Source: Paludibacteraceae bacterium (GTDB lineage Bacteria > Bacteroidota > Bacteroidia > Bacteroidales > Paludibacteraceae). Taken from it: a stretch of 60,023 bases of DNA. Under the pieces are notes generated by a model. It worked only from the letters and a program-made list of their open reading frames with translations, made no database searches and was not told the DNA's origin. Where the stretch lies: contig JAFYSB010000002.1 in the NCBI GenBank assembly GCA_017546705.1, positions 1-60,023 of the forward strand. Reading direction: 5' to 3'. The translations under genes and the position numbers were made by a program. Shown here one piece after another: positions 7,974-16,135 of this stretch (positions are counted from its first letter, which is position 1; each line of letters opens with the position of its first letter).

Positions 7974-10034
7974 TTATTGAAATCGAGAAATCAAGTTATA
8001 TGCTTGATAGATACCAAGTTCACCTGCCTTACTCAAATCAGCAATGCCTTTTTCATGCTCGCCAATGTAGATATAGGTCAGACCGCGGTTGAAATATGCT
8101 TCCGCAAAGTCACCATCTGTGGTGATAGCTTGGGTATAGTAGGATATCGCAGCTTTGAAATCTTGCTGTACGCAGAGCATGTTAGCTTTGTTATAATATG
8201 CAAAAGAGAAGTCGGGTAGGTGATTGATTACATAGTCATAGTCACGCATCATCAGTTCAAAGTCTGCTTTGTCGGTCGCCTCACCCATTGCACGCTTATA
8301 TTCCAACAACTTATACCGCCAGTTGGCACGGCAGAAATAGGCGAAGTATAATGTACCATCCATCAGTATGGCACGGGTGACATCGTCCAACGCTGAAGAG
8401 TAATCTTGCACCAATGCAAACTCAAAGGCACGCGCAATGTACGCGGCACATAGTTGTGCATTGTTTTGTGAATGAGGCATTGCTATTTGCTCGAGCAAGT
8501 CAATCTGGTGCGATAGGCTACTGATTTGCGCGAAGTGCTGATTCACCATATCCGCCGTGAGGGTTATCTCCAGGGTGGTGAAGCGCAGTGGGGCAGGCAA
8601 TTGCATAGCGCGGTTGTACGCATCTACAGTGGCATGCGAGTAATTGGTTTGGCGCAGTGAGTTGGCATTGGTATTGGATGCGTAGTATGAGAGGAAGATA
8701 TTAGGCTCATTCACCACATCTGTATAGCGCTTTTGTACCGTACCACGGGTGTCGCTATCGTATTTGTTCTCCTCATCATTAGCTTCTTGGTTTTGTGCTG
8801 CAAGGGCAGAAAACTCTTTGCGCCGGTCGCGCTGTTGTGGCTGATTCTCAGCCAATTGCATATTAGTCTGTAGCGATTGGATACTATCTTTCTTTTGTTC
8901 AAGACCGTATGCTTGTTGGCGCAGTTGATAAGCCTCTTTGCCATGTCCGAGTGAGGTCTCGGCTTGAGCGGCGAGGTAGTAAGCAGGTAAGAAATAGGGA
9001 TAACGCTCGATGATGGTATTAAAGTCATTGAGCGCCTCTTGCCATTGACGCAGTTGCAGTTGCACCATACCGCGTTGGTAGTACAGTTCTATCCTGTCGG
9101 GTGCAAAGTTAATAGCCTGTGTAAAGTCCTCCAAGGCACGGTTGTAGTCGCCCAACTCCTGTCGTAGTACACCGCGGTTGTAATAGCATTGTGCATCGCG
9201 TGGCGAGAGTGCCACCGCCTTGTCATAGTCCGCAAGGGCACTACGGTAGTTATGTTTGCGATAATAGATGATACCGCGATTGATGTAGTCGCCTGCCCAT
9301 TTGCTACCATGCTCAATAGACCTGCTGAGTGATGAAAGCGCATCGTCTTGATTGTCTTGCATGAGTTGCACCAAACCCAATGCTGACCAGTTGGCAGGGT
9401 TCTGCGAGTCGTATTCCGTAGCTTTGGTAAAGGCATCTAAGGCACATATCGTGTCATGGCTACGCAAGCATATACTACCTTTCTCAAAGTGCAGTGATGC
9501 CGATTGTGGGTCACGATGGAGTAGGTGATTGATATCCCGTAAGGCGAGGTCATATTGCTCCATCTCTGCCAGTACATCTGCGCGCATAGCGATATAGGTC
9601 CTATTCTCAGGGGCGAAGATAAGTGCCTCGCTGAAATCGCGTTCTGCTTTCTCCAGTTGGTCGGTTTGGCGGTAGATGAATCCGCGGGTATAATATGCTC
9701 CTGGATGAAACGGATTGCGCGCTATGGCAGCGTTGCAATCCAACTCTGCACCAGTATAGTCCCCCAATTGAATCTTAGCAATAGCACGGAGTAGATAGGG
9801 TTCACTGAGATAGGGCTTGATTTTGATGACTTGATTAAAGTATTGAATACTAAGCACATAGTCGTCAAAGTACAAGGCATTACGTCCAATTGCGGTGATT
9901 CGATCGGTATTGAGTTGAGCCAAAGCAGAACCCATTGACAATATACAAAGTACCCCCCACAAAACTATGCGTTTTGTTAGCAATCTCGTTGAATTGAAGA
10001 ATGTTGATTGTATTTTATTAAAAAGGGGTTGCAT
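7974..10034 (-). CDS. Exported tetratricopeptide-repeat protein
   Basis: 686 residues. A membrane/signal segment at about 20-40 (RIVLWGVLCILSMGSALA) is followed by at least nine TPR units from ~45 to ~385, each with the usual G-Y-A pattern (NALYFDDYVLSIQYFNQ, AYYTRGFIYRQTDQLEKA and so on), a charged disordered stretch around 395-440, and further TPRs to the end (AYFNRGLTYIYIGEHEKG). It probably acts as a protein-interaction scaffold at the envelope; its partners are unknown. It is the last gene of the prfB-dapB-lepB-wbqC-ilvE run, 7 bases after ilvE. Confidence 0.85.
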   Translation of the reverse strand: MQPLFNKIQSTFFNSTRLLTKRIVLWGVLCILSMGSALAQLNTDRITAIGRNALYFDDYVLSIQYFNQVIKIKPYLSEPYLLRAIAKIQLGDYTGAELDCNAAIARNPFHPGAYYTRGFIYRQTDQLEKAERDFSEALIFAPENRTYIAMRADVLAEMEQYDLALRDINHLLHRDPQSASLHFEKGSICLRSHDTICALDAFTKATEYDSQNPANWSALGLVQLMQDNQDDALSSLSRSIEHGSKWAGDYINRGIIYYRKHNYRSALADYDKAVALSPRDAQCYYNRGVLRQELGDYNRALEDFTQAINFAPDRIELYYQRGMVQLQLRQWQEALNDFNTIIERYPYFLPAYYLAAQAETSLGHGKEAYQLRQQAYGLEQKKDSIQSLQTNMQLAENQPQQRDRRKEFSALAAQNQEANDEENKYDSDTRGTVQKRYTDVVNEPNIFLSYYASNTNANSLRQTNYSHATVDAYNRAMQLPAPLRFTTLEITLTADMVNQHFAQISSLSHQIDLLEQIAMPHSQNNAQLCAAYIARAFEFALVQDYSSALDDVTRAILMDGTLYFAYFCRANWRYKLLEYKRAMGEATDKADFELMMRDYDYVINHLPDFSFAYYNKANMLCVQQDFKAAISYYTQAITTDGDFAEAYFNRGLTYIYIGEHEKGIADLSKAGELGIYQAYNLISRFQ

Positions 10035-10041
10035 ATAATCT

Positions 10042-11157
10042 TTACTCCACCACTATACACCAGCCATATTTGTCTTCTACTCTTCCGTATTGAATGTCTT
10101 GCAGGGTGTGGTAGAGTTTCGTCAATATTGGACCGGGTTTGTCGCCGAAAGAGTAGGTAACATGATGATCTGGGTCAACGACTTTGGTCAAAGGCGAAAT
10201 CACGCATGCGGTTCCGCATGCAGCGGCTTCCTGCATATCTGCCAGTTCCTCGACACGAATCTTACGGCGAGTGACCTTCATGCCCATCTCCTTTGCCAAT
10301 GTCATCAGCGAGTCATTGGTGATGCTTGGCAAGATGGCGCTACTGCGCGGGGTAAGGTACTCGTAGCCTCTAAACTCAGCGGGGTCCCCGATAACGCTCG
10401 CGGCGTTATGGGGTGCTCTTAAACTATAGCCCGTTTTGCGGGCGTTCTCTAAACATTGGGGAGATGTAGGGCGGGGGCTTATTCCAATAAAATTGGAAGC
10501 CGTGCACTCATCAATATACTTATGTGTTTTGGCATCGGTGAACATACACTCATAGCCCATGGCATGCGCGGCTTCGCTGGCACGGAAGGATGCTGCATAG
10601 TTGCCACCGACTTTCCAGCAACCAGTGCCTTTGGGCGCTGCGCGGTCCACAGTACGATTCACTATAGCGGGCATGCCCTTGAAGCCGTTTGGAAAATACG
10701 GACCGATAGGCGTAGGTATAACCACAAACTCGCAATCTTTGCCAGGTCCTACACTAATATCGGGTGTGGTAGCCACCAATAATGGGCGGAAATAGAGGGT
10801 GGCGCCTGTCTCGTAGGGGGGAAGGAAATTGATGTTCTTCTCCAAAGCTAGTAACACCGCTTCGCAAAATAATTCCACGGGCACAGGTGTCATCAGTAGT
10901 CCTTCTGCAGAGTGGTACATACGCTTGGCGTTTTCTTCCATGCGGAAGATGCGCACTTTGCCGTCCACGCCTCGGAAGGCTTTGAGTCCTTCGAAACACT
11001 CTTGTCCATAGTGCAGACCAGTGGCTGCAGCATGGATAGGAATCATCTTGTCGCGTGTGGCATAGGGCTGTTCCCATACGCCATTCTTGCACGCCGCACG
11101 AACAATATAGTCCGTCTCGGTATAGTGAAATGTGAGTTTACTCCAATCTATATTCAT
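10042..11157 (-). CDS. ilvE: Branched-chain amino-acid aminotransferase with in-frame repeat insertion
   Basis: 371 residues; PLP-dependent class IV aminotransferase for the last step of Leu/Ile/Val synthesis. The PLP lysine lies in GCWKVGGNYAAS (Lys182); LYFRPL and ECTASNFIGI are conserved. The segment between ECTASNFIG and YLTPRSSAILPSIT normally consists of a few residues but here holds ~37 extra residues (227-263) encoded by repeats and mini-hairpins. This raises the length from the usual ~335-340. The flanking enzyme sequence is intact, so the gene is probably functional. Its ATG overlaps the wbqC stop by four bases. Confidence 0.95.
   Translation of the reverse strand: MNIDWSKLTFHYTETDYIVRAACKNGVWEQPYATRDKMIPIHAAATGLHYGQECFEGLKAFRGVDGKVRIFRMEENAKRMYHSAEGLLMTPVPVELFCEAVLLALEKNINFLPPYETGATLYFRPLLVATTPDISVGPGKDCEFVVIPTPIGPYFPNGFKGMPAIVNRTVDRAAPKGTGCWKVGGNYAASFRASEAAHAMGYECMFTDAKTHKYIDECTASNFIGISPRPTSPQCLENARKTGYSLRAPHNAASVIGDPAEFRGYEYLTPRSSAILPSITNDSLMTLAKEMGMKVTRRKIRVEELADMQEAAACGTACVISPLTKVVDPDHHVTYSFGDKPGPILTKLYHTLQDIQYGRVEDKYGWCIVVE
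10369..10479. repeat. In-frame composite repeat insertion in ilvE
   Basis: About 111 bases (37 codons). Three CTCTAAAC-type blocks (10369, ~10417, ~10446) separate two inverted repeats: ATAACGC-TCGCG-GCGTTAT with CCCC/GGGG flanks, and GCCCG-TTTT-GCGGGC. The layout equals that of the intergenic element at 2639-2720, with other hairpin cores. The encoded peptide is polar and Pro/Ala/Ser-rich. Confidence 0.8.
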
Positions 11158-11687
11158 ATCTTCATTACGGATTCTGGTCCGTATTCAAATAATATGTCTA
11201 ATATACTTTGTCCGTTGCCGAATGCTTGCTCTAAATCTTGCCCTGCCCAATCTACAGTAGTAATTAGTCTTTGTTCTTGGTTCTTTGCTCCTGGCTCTCG
11301 GTTCGCCATCAGGCGAACGATTACTTCGTGGATTTTCTCGTTGAAATCGACTAAAAAGCGTGTTTCTTGTTCATAGAACGGACGGAAGAAATCTGCATAA
11401 TAATCGAAATATGGTGTGCGTTTGTAGGCACTCACGAGGGCAATCCAATGCTGGTGTTGCCAGCGTTGTTGATAGCTGATCTCCACATCTCTGGTCAACT
11501 GCTTGCTGTCAGCACGCTTCACGGGAACGCTTAAAGTTAGCGGACCATCTGGCGTGGTGATGGTGCAGCGATTACGGTAGGTTTGTTTGGGAAAACTCTC
11601 CATCACCTCAATCTGCACTGTCGATGGATTTGCCAAAAACTGGCGATACCATTCAGCACTACCCATATATGTCGTTGGCAATATCAT
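11154..11687 (-). CDS. WbqC family protein
   Basis: 177 residues matching the WbqC-like family (N-terminal MILPTTYMGSAEWYRQFL, RCTITTPDGPLTLSVPV, HWIALVSAYKRTPYFDYY). Members are often found near glycan-biosynthesis genes, but the biochemical role is not established. Near residues 124-141 a translated heptamer array plus mini-hairpin (NREPGAKNQEQR) interrupts the family sequence. It lies 39 bases after lepB and overlaps ilvE, so it is probably in the prfB operon. Confidence 0.85.
   Translation of the reverse strand: MILPTTYMGSAEWYRQFLANPSTVQIEVMESFPKQTYRNRCTITTPDGPLTLSVPVKRADSKQLTRDVEISYQQRWQHQHWIALVSAYKRTPYFDYYADFFRPFYEQETRFLVDFNEKIHEVIVRLMANREPGAKNQEQRLITTVDWAGQDLEQAFGNGQSILDILFEYGPESVMKI
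11267..11318. repeat. Heptamer array (GTTCTTG type) plus mini-hairpin in wbqC
   Basis: Units GTCTTTG, TTCTTGG, TTCTTTG, CTCCTGG, CTCTCGG follow at exact 7-base spacing (11267-11301), then the inverted repeat GTTCGCC-ATCA-GGCGAAC (11301-11318). The unit is the same as in the signal peptide of the phosphoesterase (48100-48134), in mutS2 (46951-46985, opposite strand) and between argE and argB. Confidence 0.85.
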
Positions 11688-11726
11688 CTTTTGGAATCAG
11701 GATTCTAGACTCGGGACGCAATGTTT

Positions 11727-13115
11727 TTACTCAAAGTTGCTCAAACCAATTCTCTTCCAGCGGATATGTCCTTTGCCCCAAGGATTGTCTTTCTCAATGC
11801 TCAGCCAAACGAACATTGGGCGACCAACGATATGATCTTCAGGCACAAATCCCCAATAGCGACTATCTGCCGACTTATGGCGATTATCGCCCATCATCCA
11901 GTAGTAATCCATCTCAAATACATAGGGTTCGCCAATCTTCATGGTTTTGAACTCATAGGCATCGGCAATGCGTTTGTACACCCAGAAGTTCTCCTCGGTA
12001 ATCATAAGCGTATCGCCTTTGGCAGGGATATAGATGGGGCCGTAGTTGTCGCGTGTCCACGAGTTATGCCCCAATGGATAGACATCGCCGCCAAGCACTT
12101 CTGGTTCGATGTCGATACTGCGCACATGCGGATTCTTCGCTAGCTTGGCTTTCATTTCGGTTGTCAATGGTAAGCGATAACACCCCTTAATTATATTTTT
12201 CTGCTCCGTCGCCAAATCTTCTTTGGAAATTCCTAATTCTCTCAGATAAGTATTCGTTAGGACTTGACCATCGGTCTTGACCAAATAATTGTATTGCAAA
12301 TAGGGGTGAACAGGTTCTGCTTTGCCATCGAGATATACTACATTATCAATGATTTGCAACGTGTCGCCTGGTGTGCCTACGCAGCGCTTTACATAATTCT
12401 CGCGTCTATCCACAGGGCGAACAACAATCTCGCCAAACATATCCTTGCGATTCTCTACGGTGCGTTTGCCGTAGATATGACGGAGGGTGTAAATATCAGG
12501 GTTGGGCATCTTAGTGCAAACGGTGTCGCCTGTTGGGAAGTTGAATACCACGATATCGCCTTTCTCCACTTTGTCCCAACCTTTGAGGCGCTTGTACTCC
12601 CACTGTGGGTTCTCTATGTAACTCTTACCGCCCCAGGGGAAGGTGTGTTGTACGAGTGGCATGGAGAGTGGGGTATTAGGTACGCGCGCACCATATGCCA
12701 TTTTATTCACGCACAAGAAGTCACCAACGCGCAAGGTCTTCTCTAAAGACGAAGTAGGTATTTGATAGTTTTGGAAGATATACACATTGATGAAATACAC
12801 GGCTACCAAGGCAAACACGATGGCATCTATCCACGAACAAATGGTGTACAAAGTTGTATTTGCATGCGGATTCTTTTTGCCAGCTGCCTCTTCTTCTTTA
12901 GTGAGGGGTTTATACTTTTTCCACCAGTTCCAAGGGATATACTTGGTGGTAAACATGTCGGCTATGATAGGCAGAAGTACTAGCCAACCAAGACTTGCCC
13001 AATCGTCCCATGCCACCCAAACGACAAAAGCGATGTAAATAGCGCACCATACGCCGCAAGAAATCCACCCTTTGGTGGTCACATCTTTGATTCTATCTTG
13101 AAAAGTTTTCATCAT
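11727..13115 (-). CDS. lepB: Signal peptidase I
   Basis: 462 residues; inner-membrane serine protease that removes Sec signal peptides. Two hydrophobic segments near residues 20-55 and one near 92-115 precede the catalytic Ser123 (QIPTSSLEKTL). The general-base lysine is Lys243 in YVKRCVGTPGDT, and the C-terminal GDNRHKSADSRYWGFVP box is conserved. An insertion of ~100 residues between the catalytic boxes is usual for the long Bacteroidetes enzymes. It lies between dapB (14 bases upstream) and wbqC. Confidence 0.95.
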   Translation of the reverse strand: MMKTFQDRIKDVTTKGWISCGVWCAIYIAFVVWVAWDDWASLGWLVLLPIIADMFTTKYIPWNWWKKYKPLTKEEEAAGKKNPHANTTLYTICSWIDAIVFALVAVYFINVYIFQNYQIPTSSLEKTLRVGDFLCVNKMAYGARVPNTPLSMPLVQHTFPWGGKSYIENPQWEYKRLKGWDKVEKGDIVVFNFPTGDTVCTKMPNPDIYTLRHIYGKRTVENRKDMFGEIVVRPVDRRENYVKRCVGTPGDTLQIIDNVVYLDGKAEPVHPYLQYNYLVKTDGQVLTNTYLRELGISKEDLATEQKNIIKGCYRLPLTTEMKAKLAKNPHVRSIDIEPEVLGGDVYPLGHNSWTRDNYGPIYIPAKGDTLMITEENFWVYKRIADAYEFKTMKIGEPYVFEMDYYWMMGDNRHKSADSRYWGFVPEDHIVGRPMFVWLSIEKDNPWGKGHIRWKRIGLSNFE

Positions 13116-13129
13116 CTATATGTGTGTAT

Positions 13130-13816
13130 TTAACTAAGGATTACTTCAGAAAATTCATGCCAACCTATCTTGCCTTTCATCCATTCAGCTGCAATCACGG
13201 CGCCGAGGGCAAAACCTTTGCGTGATTTGGCTGAGTGGCTGATGGTGATGGTATCGACCTCGCTATCCCATGTGATGGTGTGTATGCCTGGCACTTCGCC
13301 CTCGCGGATAGACTCAATATCGGTTACAGGAAGACGCTCTTCGCCAATAGCCTCTTGCAATGTCTTGGCGGTGCCGCTGGGGGCATCCAATTTATGGATA
13401 TGGTGCACTTCGGTCATGTGAGGCGTATAATTAGGGTATGTCTCCATGAATTTCGCCAATTGCTTGTTGAGGGCGAAAAGAAGGTTTACGCCAATACTAT
13501 AGTTGGACGACCACATTAAGCCGCGGTCAGAGTTCTTCGTTCTTAATTCAAAATTCTTAATTCGAAATTCCTCAATCTTCCATCCCGTGGTACCACAGAC
13601 CACTGGTACGCCTGCTGCCCAAGCACGCAATACATTTGCTTCTGCTGTTTGAGGGGTAGTAAATTCAATGGCTACATCTGCAGAGGCGAATGCAGCGGAG
13701 TGGAAGTCCTCCGTATTATCTTTATCAATGATACATACAATCTCATGTCCACGCTCAAGAGCAATGGACTCGATGATATGTCCCATTTTGCCGTATCCGA
13801 TGAGTGCTATCTTCAT
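13130..13816 (-). CDS. dapB: 4-hydroxy-tetrahydrodipicolinate reductase with translated heptamer array
   Basis: 228 residues; NAD(P)H-dependent reductase of lysine/diaminopimelate synthesis. The nucleotide-binding GYGKMG, EFTTPQ, CGTTGW, SSNYSIGVNL, VHHIHKLDAPSGTA (catalytic His and Lys) and FALGAVIAAEWM motifs are present. The helical segment between CGTTGW and WSSNYSIG (residues 82-95) is encoded by six 7-base repeats, yet the two flanking catalytic motifs are intact. It follows prfB by 11 bases. Confidence 0.95.
   Translation of the reverse strand: MKIALIGYGKMGHIIESIALERGHEIVCIIDKDNTEDFHSAAFASADVAIEFTTPQTAEANVLRAWAAGVPVVCGTTGWKIEEFRIKNFELRTKNSDRGLMWSSNYSIGVNLLFALNKQLAKFMETYPNYTPHMTEVHHIHKLDAPSGTAKTLQEAIGEERLPVTDIESIREGEVPGIHTITWDSEVDTITISHSAKSRKGFALGAVIAAEWMKGKIGWHEFSEVILS
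13532..13573. repeat. Six-unit heptamer array (ATTCNNA type) inside dapB
   Basis: GTTCTTC, GTTCTTA, ATTCAAA, ATTCTTA, ATTCGAA, ATTCCTC: six units at exact 7-base spacing, 42 bases, so 14 codons. On the minus strand they encode a peptide with a seven-residue period (FRIKNFE/LRTKNSD). Confidence 0.85.
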
Positions 13817-13827
13817 TGTTATGATTG

Positions 13828-14934
13828 TTAATCGGGGAACTCCATCAAATATGCTTTAATAAACTCGTCGATATCACCATCCATCACAGCATTCACATTG
13901 CTAGTCTGATAGTTGGTGCGATGGTCTTTCACACGGCGGTCGTCAAAGACGTAACTGCGTATCTGGCTTCCCCATTCGATCTTCTTCTTGCCAGCTTCTA
14001 CCTTGGCAGCAGCTTGGCGACGTTTCTCGAGTTCGAGTTCGTAGAGTTGGCTACGTAAGTGGCGGAGGGCATTCTCGCGGTTCTTGGGCTGGTCGCGTGT
14101 CTCGGTGTTCTCAATCACAATCTCATCAGGTTGGTTGGTGAGCGGGTTGATGAATTTATAGTGCAAGCGCACACCCGATTCCACCTTGTTGACGTTCTGA
14201 CCACCTGCACCTGAAGAGCGGAAGGTATCCCATGAAATAGCAGAAGGATCTACCTGAATATCAATTGTATCATCAATCAATGGCACTACAAACACCGATG
14301 CGAAGGAGGTCATACGTTTGCCTTGTGCATTGTATGGACTCACGCGTACGAGGCGGTGGACACCGTTCTCAGACTTGAGATAGCCGTATGCCATGTCGCC
14401 TTCGATATTGAAGGTGACGGTCTTGATACCCGCTTCGTCGCCCTCTTGTAGGTTGGCGATGGTTACTTTGTAGTCGTGCTTTTCGCAATAGCGTTGATAG
14501 AGGCGCATGAGTTGCTCTGCCCAATCTTGTGCCTCGGTACCGCCTGCTCCAGAAACGATTTTCAGCACGGCTGGCATCTGATCTTCTTCGTGCGATAGCA
14601 TGTTCTTCATTTCGAGTGCCTCAACCTCTTTGATGGCATGTGCGTATGCTGCATCTACCTCATCTTCCGTCACGAGTTCCTCTTTGCAATAGTCAAAAGC
14701 CAATTGGAGCTCTTCTGTCGCTGCGCGCACACCTTCGTATCCCTCAATCCATGCCTTGATTCCTTTCACCTTGCGCATTTGTGCTTCAGCGGCTTTGGCA
14801 TCTTCCCAAAATCCAGGGTCTTGTGTGCGGAGTTCTTCTTCCTCCAGTTGTACGCGTTTCTCGTCGATAGCCAAGTATTGCTTGAGCTTATCGGCACGTT
14901 GTTGAATCTCTTTGAGTTGTTCTATTGTTATCAT
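13828..14934 (-). CDS. prfB: Peptide chain release factor 2
   Basis: 368 residues; class I release factor reading UAA/UGA. The peptidyl-hydrolysis motif GGQ is at 244-246 (SSGAGGQNVNK); the stop-recognition tripeptide position reads SPY (199-201) instead of the SPF of E. coli RF2. The gene is one uninterrupted frame from ATG: the region where many prfB genes carry an in-frame TGA and a +1 frameshift reads TACTTGGCTATC here. It is the first gene of a probable six-gene operon with a clear promoter at 14969-15003. Confidence 0.95.
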   Translation of the reverse strand: MITIEQLKEIQQRADKLKQYLAIDEKRVQLEEEELRTQDPGFWEDAKAAEAQMRKVKGIKAWIEGYEGVRAATEELQLAFDYCKEELVTEDEVDAAYAHAIKEVEALEMKNMLSHEEDQMPAVLKIVSGAGGTEAQDWAEQLMRLYQRYCEKHDYKVTIANLQEGDEAGIKTVTFNIEGDMAYGYLKSENGVHRLVRVSPYNAQGKRMTSFASVFVVPLIDDTIDIQVDPSAISWDTFRSSGAGGQNVNKVESGVRLHYKFINPLTNQPDEIVIENTETRDQPKNRENALRHLRSQLYELELEKRRQAAAKVEAGKKKIEWGSQIRSYVFDDRRVKDHRTNYQTSNVNAVMDGDIDEFIKAYLMEFPD

Positions 14935-14968
14935 ATGTTTTCAGTTTTCACCTTTCTAAATTTGGGCG

Positions 14969-15003
14969 CAAAGGTACAAAAAAAAACGCACATACGCAAG
15001 CAA
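14969..15003 (-). promoter_or_regulatory. Stereotyped promoter (family I) of the prfB operon
   Basis: Minus-strand -7 box TACCTTTG at 14969-14976 and a TTG about 20 bases upstream, in the context TTGCGTATGTGCG followed by T9. The spacer is almost identical to the promoters of nadE and abiEi. Confidence 0.75.
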
Positions 15004-15017
15004 ACGAGTATTATTAG

Positions 15018-15041
15018 TAAAAAAGATAGATTTATCTATCT
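15018..15041 (-). terminator. Hairpin plus T-tract directly upstream of the prfB promoter
   Basis: On the minus strand AGATAGA-TAAA-TCTATCT (15024-15041) is followed by TTTTTT. It could end transcripts coming from the acyltransferase operon. The same hairpin sits in the same place before abiEi (57756-57773), so it may instead belong to the promoter unit. Confidence 0.5.
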
Positions 15042-15127
15042 GTATACGATCTTCAATATTCCACTCAAGGTGTGGAGACTCTTCGGGTGCAATACTCAAA
15101 GTGCGTTCCGTCGCACTCCTTCACGTA

Positions 15128-16123
15128 CTATTTTACCGCTTTCTCGTGGTTTAGTACGGGGTTGTTGTACATCTCATATAGGCGGGCACGGAGGAAGTTC
15201 GTGTCCTTGTTGGAGAGATGGATAAGTTGCAAGCGGCTCTCGATATACTCGTCAAACTCCGTGCCGCGAGGATAAATTTCATACGCCGCATGGATATGCT
15301 GATCGATGAGTTGGCAAACGAACAGAATCTGCTCGTTGCGGCTAAGTTCGCGCAACTCTGGGTGCGCCGCCAAGGCTTGGTCAATCTCGTGGTTGATAGA
15401 TGGAGTCAAACGATAGACGATACGTCCCTTCTGCCCATTGATACCCACTTGCATGGATATGAGGTCATCTTTGCGGGATTTTTTCCACTTAGGATTATCG
15501 CGTTTGAGCTGCATCTCGCGTGCCTTGAGGTAGTCACAAGGGTCATATTCGTAAGAGATACTGATAGGGCAGATATTGAGTTCCTTGATGCTTTGGAAGA
15601 AGTCTTCAGCATCGATAGTGAGCATCTTCAACACACCTGGTTGGGTGATATCGTTGCCGTCCTTTGCACGGCCTTCGCGTTGCGCTAACCAAATGGATTT
15701 GTGGCGTTTACGCAAGTGACGGATATATTGCGAGAGGGTCGTAGCATTATTGACCTGATCGCGGAACCCACCATTGCGGATAACCACGAAAGCACGCAAG
15801 AAACGGACAACATGCTCAATCCACCATTTGCCAAACAGATTATTTCCAATACCGAAATAGGGATGGATGAAATAGCGTGTGCGGAGCAGGAAAGTGAGCC
15901 ATGCAGCATCCATGACAATGTCGCGATGGTTAGTCATAAAGAAAGCGCCTTGGCGGATGTCTTGCTCGATTTGTTGCTTATCACCGTGGTATTGCAATTG
16001 GATACTACGGGTGGTCTTACGCTTCATTATCAGAAGGATAGGGTAGATGATAAGGAAATCTACCAACGGGAGGATCCAGCCAGAGTAGTATGCGCGAATC
16101 TTCTTGAATTTTGAATTATTCAT
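15128..16123 (-). CDS. 1-acyl-glycerol-3-phosphate acyltransferase-like protein
   Basis: 331 residues of the PlsC-like superfamily. A membrane segment at about 15-33 is followed by FFMTNHRDIVMDAAWL, the Bacteroidetes variant of the NHxxxxD catalytic box (His with Asp one residue later than usual), and WLAQREGRAKDGND in place of the FPEGR substrate box. A role in phospholipid or lipid-A-type acylation is inferred; the acceptor is unknown. The N-terminal MNNSKFK is encoded by an AATTTTG/AATTATT repeat. It is the last gene of the long nadE-led run, 12 bases after cyuA. Confidence 0.8.
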   Translation of the reverse strand: MNNSKFKKIRAYYSGWILPLVDFLIIYPILLIMKRKTTRSIQLQYHGDKQQIEQDIRQGAFFMTNHRDIVMDAAWLTFLLRTRYFIHPYFGIGNNLFGKWWIEHVVRFLRAFVVIRNGGFRDQVNNATTLSQYIRHLRKRHKSIWLAQREGRAKDGNDITQPGVLKMLTIDAEDFFQSIKELNICPISISYEYDPCDYLKAREMQLKRDNPKWKKSRKDDLISMQVGINGQKGRIVYRLTPSINHEIDQALAAHPELRELSRNEQILFVCQLIDQHIHAAYEIYPRGTEFDEYIESRLQLIHLSNKDTNFLRARLYEMYNNPVLNHEKAVK

Positions 16124-16135
16124 TGTCGTCTGTGG

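Noticed and set aside
10369-10479. Frameshift or assembly error in ilvE
   Set aside because: The frame is maintained on both sides, the insert consists of elements seen elsewhere in the window, and flanking motifs are complete.
13828-14934. Programmed +1 frameshift in prfB
   Set aside because: The frame is continuous from the ATG and no in-frame TGA is present at the usual site.
15056-15127. Small protein on the plus strand downstream of the prfB promoter
   Set aside because: The sequence is hairpin-rich (AGTGCG/CGCACT) and lies just past the acyltransferase stop; no start region or conserved product is seen.
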